From JALHVH01 sp963773685 (lineage in GTDB: Bacteria > Acidobacteriota > Aminicenantia > Aminicenantales > Saccharicenantaceae): a DNA stretch of 64,000 nt. How positions within the stretch are numbered: the stretch's first letter is position 1; each line of letters begins with the position of its first letter. The notes under the pieces were generated by a model that was not told the origin of the DNA, did not search any database, and worked only from the letters and a program-made list of their open reading frames with translations. The position numbers were made by a program, and so were the translations under genes. The stretch spans positions 62,001 to 126,000 of the forward strand of contig CAVZBY010000005.1 of the NCBI GenBank assembly GCA_963773685.1, in the 5' to 3' direction. Shown here piece after piece: positions 51,676-61,276 of this stretch.

Positions 51676-53088
51676 ATGAAAAACCTCCGGCAGAAAGAGC
51701 GCTATGCTACCCTGTTCGAGACCATGCCCATCGGGGTGGTCCAACAAGAGACTGACGGGACGATCAGCTACGCCAACGCCGCGGCCCTGCGCATCCTCGG
51801 CCTGACCGAGGACCAGATCATGGGCCGCAACTCCATTACCCCGGATTGGCGCGCCGTCAGCGAGGACGGCAACGATTTTCCCGGGGAGAGGCACCCGTCG
51901 ATGTTGGCTCTGCGGACCGGCGCGGAGGTCCGGGGCACCATCATGGGCGTGTTCAATCCCGTGACCGGATCGAACACATGGATCAGCATCAACGCCGTTC
52001 CCCTGTTCGAGCAGGGGACGGAGCGGCCCTCCGGCGTTTACACGACGTTCGAGGACATCACCCAACAGCGCAACGCCGAAAAAGAGCTCCGGGACAGCGA
52101 GGAACGATACCGCATGCTCTTCCGTTCCAACGTCGCCGGCATGGCCCTCCACCAGATCATTCAGGACCCGGCCGGGCGGCCGGTGAATTACTGCTTTCTG
52201 GACGTCAATCCGGCCTTCGAGCGGCTGACCGGCCTCCGGGCCAAGGATGTCGTCGGCCGAACCGTCCTCGATATCCTTCCGGGGACCGACGCTTCCCTGA
52301 TCGAGCGCTACGGCCGGGTCGCCCTGACCGGCGAACCGGAGTCCTTCGAGATCCTCCATCCCGATCTGAGCCGGCATTATGCCGTCAACGCCTATTCTCC
52401 GAGGCCGGGGCAATTCGCCGCGATCTTCGTGGACATCACCGAGCGCAAGGCGGCCGAAGCCCGCGTCAAGGCCCTCCTGGGCGACAGGGAGCTGCTCCTG
52501 AAAGAGGTCCACCACAGGGTCAAGAACAACCTGGCGACGATCGCCGGCCTGCTCTCGCTCCAGGCTCGCGCTCTCTCGGACAGCGAGGCCGCGTCGGCCC
52601 TGAAGGATACGCGGGCCCGCGTCGAGACGATGATGAAGATCTATGACCGGCTTTATCGCTCGGGCGAATACCGCGAGATGCCCATCAAGCCTTACCTCTC
52701 GAGCCTCGTCCGGGATGTCGCCGCGGTATTATCCGGGCGGGCGGAGATCGGGATCGAGGAGAGGATCGACGACATCATGCTCCCGTCCGGTTCGGTGTTC
52801 CCCATAGGGATCATTATCCATGAGCTGATCACGAACGCCTTCAAGTACGCCTTCCCCGACGGGCGGTCGGGGACGATCCGTGTCTCGCTGGCCGACCGAG
52901 GGCCGGAGGGCCTGGAGCTTCGCGTCGGGGACGACGGAGTCGGTCTTCCGGCATCGACGGATCCCGCCGACCCGATCGGCTTCGGATTCACCCTGGTTCA
53001 GCTGCTCTCCGATCAGCTGGGCGGGCGCATCGAGATCGATCGGAACAAAGGGACCGAATTCCGCATCCTCTTCCCCGGGCCCAAATAG
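51676..53088 (+). CDS. PAS-domain sensor histidine kinase, HisKA_2/HWE-like
   Basis: 470 residues, no membrane helix, so a cytoplasmic sensor. PAS 1 at about 8-130 (YATLFETMPIGVVQQETDGT, then DITQQRNAEKEL); PAS 2 at about 140-258 (YRMLFRSNVAGMALHQI, then FVDITERKAAEARV). The HisKA_2 helix has LLLKEVHHRVKNNLATIAGL with the phosphate-accepting His279 or His280. An HATPase domain follows (IIHELITNAFKYAFPDGRSG, GDDGVGLP, GFGFTLVQLLSDQLGG). No response regulator is adjacent, as is usual for orphan HisKA_2 kinases. The 173-base gap ahead of it has no gene; a ribosome site (GGTGAGAAC) is weak. Confidence 0.86.
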   Translation: MKNLRQKERYATLFETMPIGVVQQETDGTISYANAAALRILGLTEDQIMGRNSITPDWRAVSEDGNDFPGERHPSMLALRTGAEVRGTIMGVFNPVTGSNTWISINAVPLFEQGTERPSGVYTTFEDITQQRNAEKELRDSEERYRMLFRSNVAGMALHQIIQDPAGRPVNYCFLDVNPAFERLTGLRAKDVVGRTVLDILPGTDASLIERYGRVALTGEPESFEILHPDLSRHYAVNAYSPRPGQFAAIFVDITERKAAEARVKALLGDRELLLKEVHHRVKNNLATIAGLLSLQARALSDSEAASALKDTRARVETMMKIYDRLYRSGEYREMPIKPYLSSLVRDVAAVLSGRAEIGIEERIDDIMLPSGSVFPIGIIIHELITNAFKYAFPDGRSGTIRVSLADRGPEGLELRVGDDGVGLPASTDPADPIGFGFTLVQLLSDQLGGRIEIDRNKGTEFRILFPGPK

Positions 53089-53110
53089 GTCCTTGAAGCT
53101 CCCCCCCTCC

Positions 53111-53172
53111 CGTCTCGATACTCTCGTCAATCTCGCTCGAATGGGGAGGCGCCAGTCTCGCGCGTCTCGCTT
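53111..53172 (+). repeat. Family C array (C6) before enolase
   Basis: Five recognisable 9-base units with TCTCGN cores, the middle part degenerate. It fills much of the 155-base gap between the histidine kinase and eno. Confidence 0.5.
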
Positions 53173-53243
53173 GATGATAGACACGGGCGGCGGGCTGGTG
53201 ATAAAATGCTCTGGCAAAACAGGAAGGTAAGAGGAGATAACCC

Positions 53244-54527
<1,284 letters not shown>

Positions 54528-54629
54528 TCGGCTGCCGGATCTTCGCGCCGGACTCGCAGCCGTCGGCTCAGCCCATAACCGCAGTAGCCGGATTGCCTAT
54601 GAAAGGTAGTCTCAGGCTTGGCTGTGAAC

Positions 54630-54931
54630 TGTAGCCGCAGGCTTCAGCCTGCGTCTTAGCTCAGGCTAAAGCCTGAGGCTACATCAGGATAAAGCCAAGA
54701 CCCAAATATGAGGCGGGGTTCGGCCCTTAGGCTCGGCCAATCTACTGTAGCCGCAGGCTTTAGCCTGCGCAATTTCCCCCCTTTCCTAAAGGGGGGTGGG
54801 GGGGATTTGCCCGGAACTCAAGCTGAAATCTGAGGCCATGACAAGGCAAGAACTCAGGCTTAGGTCTGAGGTTACATTAGGACATAGCCAAGACCCAAAT
54901 ATGAGGCGGGGTTCGGACCCTTAGTCTCGGC
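54630..54931 (+). repeat. Composite family A repeat region, tandem copies at 193-base spacing
   Basis: Family A palindromes at about 54,630-54,683, 54,747-54,770 and 54,852-54,876. A 45-base tail (AGCCAAGACCCAAATATGAG at its start) follows the first and last at 54,692-54,738 and 54,885-54,931, a nearly exact direct repeat. Between them is a separate CCCCCCTTT/AAAGGGGGG palindrome at about 54,774-54,800. These fill the 516-base gap between eno and the Rrf2 gene; no gene is seen. Confidence 0.7.
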
Positions 54932-54972
54932 ATTATTGCTTTCTATCGGTGAGTTCAAACCAGAAAAATCGC

Positions 54973-55002
54973 TTGACAGAGCCATTTCTGTAGTGGTATA
55001 TG
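54973..55002 (+). promoter_or_regulatory. Promoter of the Rrf2 gene
   Basis: Perfect TTGACA (54973-54978), a 17- or 18-base spacer, then GTATAT/TATATG at 54,996-55,002. The gap here is AT-rich compared with its surroundings. The start codon is at 55,044. Confidence 0.5.
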
Positions 55003-55015
55003 ACATTGTCGATTG

Positions 55016-55031
55016 AATTAGTCGACTAATT
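55016..55031 (+). promoter_or_regulatory. Operator-like 16-base perfect palindrome upstream of the Rrf2 gene
   Basis: AATTAGTCGACTAATT is fully symmetric. It lies just after the predicted transcription start and 12 bases before ATG 55044, a good place for autorepression by the Rrf2 protein encoded there. Confidence 0.5.
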
Positions 55032-55043
55032 AGGCCAAGCGAA

Positions 55044-55478
55044 ATGAAACTATCGACCAAGGGCGAATACGCGAGCCGGGCGATGCTGGAGCTTGCCCTC
55101 AAGTATGACCGGGGGCCCCAGCATATCATCAAGATCTCCCGGGCCCAGGCCATCCCCCAACGGTTCCTCGAACAGATCCTGCTCCTCCTCAAGAGGGCGG
55201 GCTATCTCAAGAGCAAGAAGGGCCCGAAGGGCGGCTATTACCTGGCGAAACCCCCCGCCGAGATCAATGTGGCCGAGGTCATCCGGGTCCTCGAAGGCCC
55301 CCTCGCCCCCATCGATTGCGTCAGCGTCATGGCCCACGAGCCGTGCCCGATGGAGGCGACCTGCGGCCTGCGCTGGCTGTGGAAGGATGTCCGGGACTCG
55401 GTGGCGGAGATCCTGGAGCGGACGACCTTCGCCGATCTCGTCCGGCTGAACGGTCCCATCAATGATCCGGATGAATAA
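55044..55478 (+). CDS. Rrf2 family transcriptional regulator
   Basis: 144 residues. The winged helix reads MKLSTKGEYASRAMLELALK, then AIPQRFLEQILLLLKRAGYL and SKKGPKGGYYLAKPPAEINV with the wing. Three cysteines (CVSVMAHEPCPMEATC, spacing C-x8-C-x5-C) lie where IscR, NsrR and RsrR hold an iron-sulfur cluster. The dimerisation helix follows (WLWKDVRDSVAEILERTTFA). It may sense Fe-S status, nitric oxide or redox state. A 16-base palindrome before the gene is a likely binding site. The downstream porin-pst genes are 188 bases away; regulation of them is not shown. Confidence 0.88.
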   Translation: MKLSTKGEYASRAMLELALKYDRGPQHIIKISRAQAIPQRFLEQILLLLKRAGYLKSKKGPKGGYYLAKPPAEINVAEVIRVLEGPLAPIDCVSVMAHEPCPMEATCGLRWLWKDVRDSVAEILERTTFADLVRLNGPINDPDE

Positions 55479-55490
55479 AAGATGCGAGAC

Positions 55491-55523
55491 GGGCGAGACA
55501 AGCGAGAGAAGCGAGACGAGAGG
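55491..55523 (+). repeat. Family C array (C7)
   Basis: Four 9-base units of GCGAGAC type directly after the Rrf2 stop codon. Confidence 0.7.
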
Positions 55524-55573
55524 CCCATTAGGGCATTTTTTGGAGAATGACTGATGGTCGGTGCGGGTTCGAA

Positions 55574-55637
55574 ATGTAGTCGCAGGCTTCAGCCTGCGTT
55601 TTAAAAAGAAGCCTCAGGCTGAAGCCTGAGGCTGCAT
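55574..55637 (+). repeat. Family A REP-like pair before the phosphate porin
   Basis: GCAGGCTTCAGCCTGC and CCTCAGGCTGAAGCCTGAGG, the full two-stem A unit with GTAGTCG and GGCTGCAT borders. It ends about 30 bases before the porin start and so lies in the leader or promoter region of the phosphate operon. Confidence 0.75.
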
Positions 55638-55666
55638 GAAGGAAGCTCGAGATGAGGAGGAACCAG

Positions 55667-56671
55667 ATGAACCGGATGATGCGGACGAAGAGGCTGGGGG
55701 CGGCGGCGGCGATGCTACTGCTTCTCGCGGGCGCGGCCTTCGCCCAGGACAAGGAAAAGGACAAGAAGGAATCTCCTTCCCTGGCCATCAGCAAGGCCTT
55801 CAAGCTCAGCGGCTGGACCCAGGTCCAGTACGTGGATTGGAAGACCGGGATGGACAGTTTCTCGGTCCGGCGGTCGCGACTGACCTTGAGCGGCGACATC
55901 ATGAAGAACATGCACTACAAGATCCAGATGGACATCGCCAAGACCCCGACCCTCCTCGACGCCAGCGTGGACTACGAGTTCTCCAAGGCCGTCCAGCTCC
56001 GGGTCGGCCAGTTCATGGTCCCTTTCAGCCTCGAGAACGTGACGGGCACCTCGGACATCGACATGATCAACCGGTCCCAGCCCGAGGAAAAGCTCGTCCC
56101 CGGCCGCGATAACTCCGCCCAGGGCCGTGACGTCGGTGTTTCGGTCTTCGGGACATATTCCGTCGTCGATTACACCGCGGCCATCCTCAACGGAGCCGGG
56201 ATCAACAAGGCCGACACGAACAGCCACAAGGACCTGGCCGGACGCGTCGTCTTCCGGCCTATCGACCACCTGGCGGTCGGCGGCTCCGTTTATCTGGGCA
56301 AGCAGAGCGCTGCCGCGGAGGCCCCGCTCGTCAAGCGCGACAAGGCCGGACTCGAGCTCGCCCTGGTCTATCCCCGCGCCTCGCTCAAGGCGGAGTACTA
56401 CTTCGCCAAGGACGACACGATCTCCCGGGACGGCTGGTACGTCCAAGGCGGGTACTTCGTCCTCCCCAAGAAGGTCCAGGTCCTTCTCAAGGCCGACGCC
56501 CTCGATATGAACCGGGACCTCGACGGCGACCGGATCAACCGGTATTCGGCCGGCGTCAACTGGTTCATCGCCGGCCGGACGAAGCTCCAGGTCAATTACG
56601 AGATCTACGACGGCGAGCTCGAGAAGAACGACAACCACGCCATCCTGGCCCAATTCCAGGTGGCGTTCTGA
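55667..56671 (+). CDS. Phosphate-selective porin (OprP/OprO family)
   Basis: 334 residues from ATG 55667, six bases after GAGGAGG. ATG 55652 is in frame but overlaps that ribosome site. Signal peptide to about 27 (LLLLAGAAFAQDKEK). The barrel begins FKLSGWTQVQYVDWKTGMDS, typical of OprP/O, with VRRSRLTLSGDIMKNMHYKI, then VGQFMVPFSLENVTGTSDID and a C-terminal Phe (ILAQFQVAF). It gives passage to phosphate or similar anions through the outer membrane. The pstSCAB genes follow, which supports phosphate. Intact. Confidence 0.87.
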   Translation: MNRMMRTKRLGAAAAMLLLLAGAAFAQDKEKDKKESPSLAISKAFKLSGWTQVQYVDWKTGMDSFSVRRSRLTLSGDIMKNMHYKIQMDIAKTPTLLDASVDYEFSKAVQLRVGQFMVPFSLENVTGTSDIDMINRSQPEEKLVPGRDNSAQGRDVGVSVFGTYSVVDYTAAILNGAGINKADTNSHKDLAGRVVFRPIDHLAVGGSVYLGKQSAAAEAPLVKRDKAGLELALVYPRASLKAEYYFAKDDTISRDGWYVQGGYFVLPKKVQVLLKADALDMNRDLDGDRINRYSAGVNWFIAGRTKLQVNYEIYDGELEKNDNHAILAQFQVAF

Positions 56672-56705
56672 GAGGCGGTCCCGGACCGCGAATAAGGAGA
56701 GCATC

Positions 56706-57674
56706 ATGAAGAAAGCGTTCGTCGCGGCCCTCGCGGCCGTATCCCTGCTGGCCCCCGCGGCCGGCGTGTCCTTCGGGCAGTCCGGAAGCCCCGTTTCCGG
56801 CAACCTCAGCCTCTCAGGAGCCTGGGCCCTCTACCCGATGGCCCTGAAGTGGGTCGAGGAGTTCCAGAAGCTCCATCCGGGCGTCCGGATCGACGTCCAG
56901 GCCGGCGGCGCGGGCAAGGGCATCGCCGACGCCCTGGCGGGCATGGTGGACGTCGGCATGGTCTCCCGCGAGATCAATCCGGCCGAGCTCGAGAAGGGCG
57001 CGTTCGCCGTCGCCGTCACCAAGGACGCCGTGGTTCCCACCCTCAGCGCCCGGCACCCGCTCCTCAAAGAGCTCCTGGCGCGGGGCCTCAAGAGAGAGGA
57101 GTTCATCGGACTCTGGATCACGAAGACCGTCACGTCCTGGGACGCCCTTCTCGGCCGCAAGGGCAAGGCCGAAGCCCACGTCTATACGCGGTCCGACGCC
57201 TGCGGCGCGGCCGAGACCTGGGCCGCTTACATGGGGAAGAAGCAGGAGGACCTCGGCGGGGTCGGCGTTTACGGCGATCCCGGCCTGGCCGACGCGGTCA
57301 AGAGGGACCCGCTCGGGGTCGGATTCAACAACGTGAACTTCGCCTACGACGCCAAGAGCCTCAAGCCCGTCGCGGGCATCGTCATCCTTCCCATCGATCT
57401 CGACGGGAACGGGAAGATCGACCCGGCCGAGAGCGTTTACGCGACGCGGAACGACGTCACGAAGGCCATCGCGGACAACGTCTATCCGTCGCCGCCCGCC
57501 CGGGACCTCTATTTCGTCACCAAGGGCAAGCCGGCGAAGCCGGCCCTCGTCGCGTTCCTGAAGTGGGTCCTGACGGAAGGCCAGAAATACGTTCCGGAAA
57601 CCGGCTACATCCCCCTGAGCGAGGCCAAGCTGGCGGAAGGGCTGGACAAGATCGGGGCGGCTGGGGCAAAATAA
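56706..57674 (+). CDS. pstS: Phosphate ABC transporter substrate-binding protein PstS
   Basis: 322 residues from ATG 56706 with AAGGAG ahead. Signal peptide to about 25 (AAGVSFGQSG). Phosphate-binding type fold: LSLSGAWALYPMALKWVEEF, then VQAGGAGKGIADALAGMVDV, GMVSREI, and SDACGAAETWAAYMGKKQED. The usual S-G-T-S motif is replaced by S-G-A-W, so ligand contacts may differ. An EF-hand-like loop, DLDGNGKIDPAE at 231-242, is an unusual insert that may bind calcium. No lipobox; periplasmic. PstC follows after 7 bases. Confidence 0.87.
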   Translation: MKKAFVAALAAVSLLAPAAGVSFGQSGSPVSGNLSLSGAWALYPMALKWVEEFQKLHPGVRIDVQAGGAGKGIADALAGMVDVGMVSREINPAELEKGAFAVAVTKDAVVPTLSARHPLLKELLARGLKREEFIGLWITKTVTSWDALLGRKGKAEAHVYTRSDACGAAETWAAYMGKKQEDLGGVGVYGDPGLADAVKRDPLGVGFNNVNFAYDAKSLKPVAGIVILPIDLDGNGKIDPAESVYATRNDVTKAIADNVYPSPPARDLYFVTKGKPAKPALVAFLKWVLTEGQKYVPETGYIPLSEAKLAEGLDKIGAAGAK

Positions 57675-57681
57675 GCGGACC

Positions 57682-58568
57682 ATGAGGCTCTTCAAGGACG
57701 TCTTCGCCAGGAAGACGATGTTCCTGGTGACGCTCGTTCCGAGCGTCCTGGTCCTGCTCATCATCTTCGGGCTCTACCAGAAATCCAAGGCGCTCCTGGG
57801 GCTCAAATCCCTGGGGACGCTCCTCTTTTCCACGACCTGGTCGCCGCTCAAGGGCGAATTCGGCTTCCTGCCCTTCATCATGGGCACCCTGTGGGTGACG
57901 GCCGTCGCCCTGGTCATCGCCATCCCCGTCTCCCTGTTCACGGCCATCTATCCTCTCGGAGTACGCCCCGAAGGTCTTCCGGGAGCTCGCCAAGCCGGTC
58001 ATCGACCTGCTCGCCGGCATCCCCTCGGTCGTCTTCGGGGTTTGGGGCATCATGGTCATCGTCCCCTTCGTCGGCAACGTCCTGGCCCCGCTCTTCGGCG
58101 TCTACTCCAGCGGCTACAGCATCCTGGCCGGCGGCATCGTCCTGGCCATCATGATCTTCCCGACCATCATCCACGTCTCGCTCGAGGTTTTTGCCTCGAT
58201 CCCCGTCGCCCTCCGGGAAACGTCCCTCTCCCTCGGCGCGACCCGGTGGGAGACGGTCCGCCACGTCGTCCTCCGGAAGGGCGCCCAGGGGATCCTGGCC
58301 GCGGCCATCCTCGGCCTGTCCCGGGCGTTCGGCGAAACCATGGCCGTGCTCATGGTCGTCGGCAACGTCCCCTTGGTCCCCAAGTCCCTGTTCCAGCCCG
58401 GATACCCCCTGCCGGCCCTCATCGCCAACAATTACGGGGAGATGATGTCCATCCCCCTCTATGACTCGGCCCTGATGCTGGCCGCCCTGGTCCTTCTCGC
58501 CGTCGTCCTTGTCGCCAGCATCCTCGGGCCGCTGGATCCTGGTCAAGGCGGAACGGAGGGCCGAATGA
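57682..58568 (+). CDS. pstC: Phosphate ABC transporter permease PstC, with two apparent +1 frameshifts
   Basis: ATG 57682 (MRLFKDVFARKTMFLVTLVP). Six membrane helices. The first break is near 57,952, after SLFTAIY; the next frame gives LSEYAPKVFRELAKPVIDLL and AGIPSVVFGVWGIMVIVPFV, then the EAA loop ETSLSLGATRWETVRHVVLR and SRAFGETMAVLMVVGN. The second break is near 58,526; the third frame ends RWILVKAERRAE with TGA 58566-58568. About 294 residues corrected. The two net +1 changes return the frame to a stop that overlaps pstA (ATGA). Both are likely sequence errors. Confidence 0.85.
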
Positions 58569-59444
58569 AGCTCGAGACGAGCCCGGCCCATCTCCGCCGC
58601 CGGCGGATGGTCGAGACCACCGCCCGGGTCCTGATGATCGGCTCGACGGCCCTCGTCATCGGGAGCCTCCTGGCCATCATCGGGGTCATCGTCTGGAAGA
58701 GCCTGCCCGTCCTGAACCTCGACATGATCACCCGGACGCCCAAGGGCGGCTATTACCTGGGCAAGGAAGGCGGCATCCTCAACGCCATCATCGGCTCGCT
58801 CTACCTCGGGGTGGGGGCGACGGCCCTGGCCCTCGTCTTCAGCCTGCCCATCGTCCTCTACCTGAACCTCTATACGAAGAAGAAATCCCGCATCGCCGAA
58901 CCTGACGCGCTTCGCCTTCGACGTCCTCTGGGGCATTCCGTCCATCGTCTACGGCGCCTTCGGCTTCGTCCTGATGATGGCCCTCGGCCTCCGGGCCTCG
59001 CTCCTGGCCGGGATCATCACGGTCGCCCTGCTCGAGCTCCCCATCATGTGCCGGGCCATCGACGAGGTCATGGTCCTCGTCCCCCGGGAGCTCACGGACG
59101 CCTCCTCGGCCCTCGGGGCGACGCGGCTCGAGACCGCCCTCAAGGTCGTCATCCGCCAATGCATGCCCGGCATCCTGACGGCCATCCTCATCGCCTTCGG
59201 GCGGGGGATCGGCGACGCGGCCTCGGTCCTGTTCACGGCCGGGTTCACCGACCGCATCCCGACCTCGCTCCTCCAGCCGGCGGCGACGCTCCCCCTGGCC
59301 ATCTTCTTCCAGCTGGGGACGCCCTTCCCGGAGGTCCAGCAGAGGGCCTACGCTTCGGCGGCCGTCCTGACGCTCCTCATCCTCCTCATCAGCCTCGCCT
59401 CCCGCCTCCTCATCAAGCGGCTCACGAAGCACGTCATCAAATGA
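58565..59444 (+). CDS. pstA: Phosphate ABC transporter permease PstA, with an apparent +1 frameshift
   Basis: ATG 58565 overlaps the pstC stop. MKLETSPAHLRRRRMVETTA, six membrane helices, FSLPIVLYLNLYTKKKSRIA. The break is near 58,901 (one surplus base), after which LTRFAFDVLWGIPSIVYGAF and the EAA loop LTDASSALGATRLETALKVV follow, with RGIGDAASVLFTAGFTDRIP close to the end. About 293 residues corrected. Partner of PstC in the inner-membrane channel. Stop TGA at 59442-59444; pstB begins 14 bases on. Confidence 0.86.
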
Positions 59445-59458
59445 GAGACAGGTAAGCC

Positions 59459-60220
59459 ATGGAAGAACGAACGCATATCAGCATCCGGGACCTCAACGTG
59501 TATTACGGGGGGCTCCAGGTCCTCAAGGGCATCAGCCTGGACATCCCCGACCGGAAGATCACGGCCATCATCGGGCCGTCCGGCTGCGGCAAGACGACCC
59601 TCCTCAAGTCGCTCAACCGGCTCCTGGACACGGTCGACGGGGTGCGGGTGGACGGGAAGATCCTCGTCGACGGCGAGGACATCTACGGCCCGAAGGTCGA
59701 GGTGACGGCGGTCCGGAAGAAGATGGGGCTCCTGTCCCAGAAGCCCCAGGTCCTGCCGATGTCCATCTTCGACAACGTCGCCTACGGGCCGAAGCTGCAC
59801 GGCGTCAAGAACAAGGCCCGGCTGGATTTCATCGTCCGGAACCACCTGGTCGAGGCGGGCCTGTGGGACGAGGTCAAGGACCGGCTCCACCATCCCGCGT
59901 CGCGCCTCTCGGTCGGCCAACAGCAGAGGCTGTGCCTCGCCCGGGGCCTGGCCGTCGGGCCCGAGATCATCCTCGGGGACGAGCCGACCTCGGCCCTCGA
60001 CCCCCAGTCGAGCCAGCACGTCGAGCGGAAGCTCGTCGACCTCAAGAACGACTACACGGTCATCGTCGTCACCCACATCCTCCGCCAGGCCCGGCGCATC
60101 GCGGACTACGTGGTGTTCCTGTACCTCGGCGAGCTCGTCGAGCACGGCCCGGCCGAGGAGATCTTCTCGAACCCGAAGAACCCCCGCACGCGGGCCTACA
60201 TGACCGGCGAGATCAGCTGA
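59459..60220 (+). CDS. pstB: Phosphate ABC transporter ATP-binding protein PstB
   Basis: 253 residues. Walker A in IIGPSGCGKTTLLKSLNRL, Q-loop VRKKMGLLSQKPQVLPMSIF, signature RLSVGQQQRLCLARGLA (LSVGQ in place of the common LSGGQ), Walker B IILGDEPTSALDP and H-loop VIVVTHILRQARRIADYVVF. The form ISIRDLNVYYGGLQVLKGIS is usual for PstB. The Gly to Val change at the third signature position is uncommon. No phoU follows within the window. Intact. The downstream gap has family C repeat C8. Confidence 0.92.
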   Translation: MEERTHISIRDLNVYYGGLQVLKGISLDIPDRKITAIIGPSGCGKTTLLKSLNRLLDTVDGVRVDGKILVDGEDIYGPKVEVTAVRKKMGLLSQKPQVLPMSIFDNVAYGPKLHGVKNKARLDFIVRNHLVEAGLWDEVKDRLHHPASRLSVGQQQRLCLARGLAVGPEIILGDEPTSALDPQSSQHVERKLVDLKNDYTVIVVTHILRQARRIADYVVFLYLGELVEHGPAEEIFSNPKNPRTRAYMTGEIS

Positions 60221-60221
60221 A

Positions 60222-60265
60222 GAAGCGAGGCGGGCGAGACGCGCGGGACAGGCGAGACGCGAGGT
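60222..60265 (+). repeat. Family C array (C8)
   Basis: Five 9-base units with GCGAGN cores directly after the pstB stop. The rest of the 252-base gap up to dapF holds no gene; TATTAT at about 60,428 may be the dapF -10 box. Confidence 0.65.
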
Positions 60266-60472
60266 CGGTCAAGGCATCTGCGAGCCCAGGCTTCGCCGCC
60301 GCCCGAACTTGGGCGGGCCGTCGGGCCTTTCTCAAAGAAGATGCCGGATTGACGATCGACGATTTCAAGAAACTTCTCTGAATCCCATCCTTGTTATCCC
60401 GTTTTACGGGGATCGCCCTTTTGTTGTATTATCTTCGACAAGCGAAATTCATATGACCCCAGGATAACACCC

Positions 60473-61249
60473 ATGACGATCGCGTTCGACAAGTACCAGG
60501 GCGCCGGGAACGATTTCATCATCATCGACAACCGGAAGGATGTCGTCGATCCGGCCGACTTTCATCTCATCAACAGGCTGTGCGACCGTCGTTTCGGCAT
60601 CGGAGCGGACGGGCTCATCCTGGTCTCCTGTCACGACCGGGCCGATTACGAGATGAAGTATTTCAACGCCGACGGCAAGCTTGGCTCCATGTGCGGCAAC
60701 GGGGGACGATGCACCGCCCATTTTGCCCTGAGATCGGGGATCGCCGGCGCGAAACAAAGATTCCTGGCCTTTGACGGGCTTCATGAAGCGATCGTCGCCC
60801 GGGATACCGTCCGCCTGCAGATCGGCGACGTCTATGAACACAGGAAGATCGGCGGGAATTATTTCATCGATACGGGATCGCCGCATTATGTGGTCTTCGC
60901 GGACGATCTGGACAACCTGAATGTCGTCGAGGAGGGCAGGAAGCTCCGATGGTCCCCCCTTTTCGCCCCGGGAGGGACCAACGTCAACTTCGTCCGGATC
61001 GACGACAAAGGGATTTCCATCAGGACCTTTGAACGGGGAGTGGAAGACGAGACCCTGGCCTGCGGAACGGGAGCGACGGCTTCGGTCATCGCCTCGATCC
61101 TGGCGGGGCGTTTCGATAGGGCCCCGGTCAGCGTCAGGGCCAGGGGGGGAGCCCTGAGCGTGGATTTCAAGATCCAAAAAGACAAGATCACCGACATCTG
61201 GCTCACGGGCCCGGTATCGTTCGTCTTCGAAGGGAAGATTGGAGTCTGA
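60473..61249 (+). CDS. dapF: Diaminopimelate epimerase
   Basis: 258 residues. FDKYQGAGNDFIIIDNR at the N-terminus, the first catalytic cysteine Cys74 in GSMCGNGGRC and the second Cys197 in LACGTGATAS, with NVNFVRIDDKGISIRTFERG between. It turns LL-DAP into meso-DAP for lysine and peptidoglycan. Intact and of normal length. GC content is slightly lower than in the adjacent pst genes. A methyltransferase gene follows after 27 bases. There is no clear ribosome site; GGATAACACCC precedes the ATG. Confidence 0.94.
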   Translation: MTIAFDKYQGAGNDFIIIDNRKDVVDPADFHLINRLCDRRFGIGADGLILVSCHDRADYEMKYFNADGKLGSMCGNGGRCTAHFALRSGIAGAKQRFLAFDGLHEAIVARDTVRLQIGDVYEHRKIGGNYFIDTGSPHYVVFADDLDNLNVVEEGRKLRWSPLFAPGGTNVNFVRIDDKGISIRTFERGVEDETLACGTGATASVIASILAGRFDRAPVSVRARGGALSVDFKIQKDKITDIWLTGPVSFVFEGKIGV

Positions 61250-61276
61250 CCCGGCCTTCGCCGATGGGAGAGCCCG

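Noticed and set aside
54774..54800. Rho-independent terminator from the C6/G6 palindrome
   Set aside because: The stem is strong, but a following T-run is missing and the sequence looks like a dispersed palindrome, so it was listed in the repeat region only.
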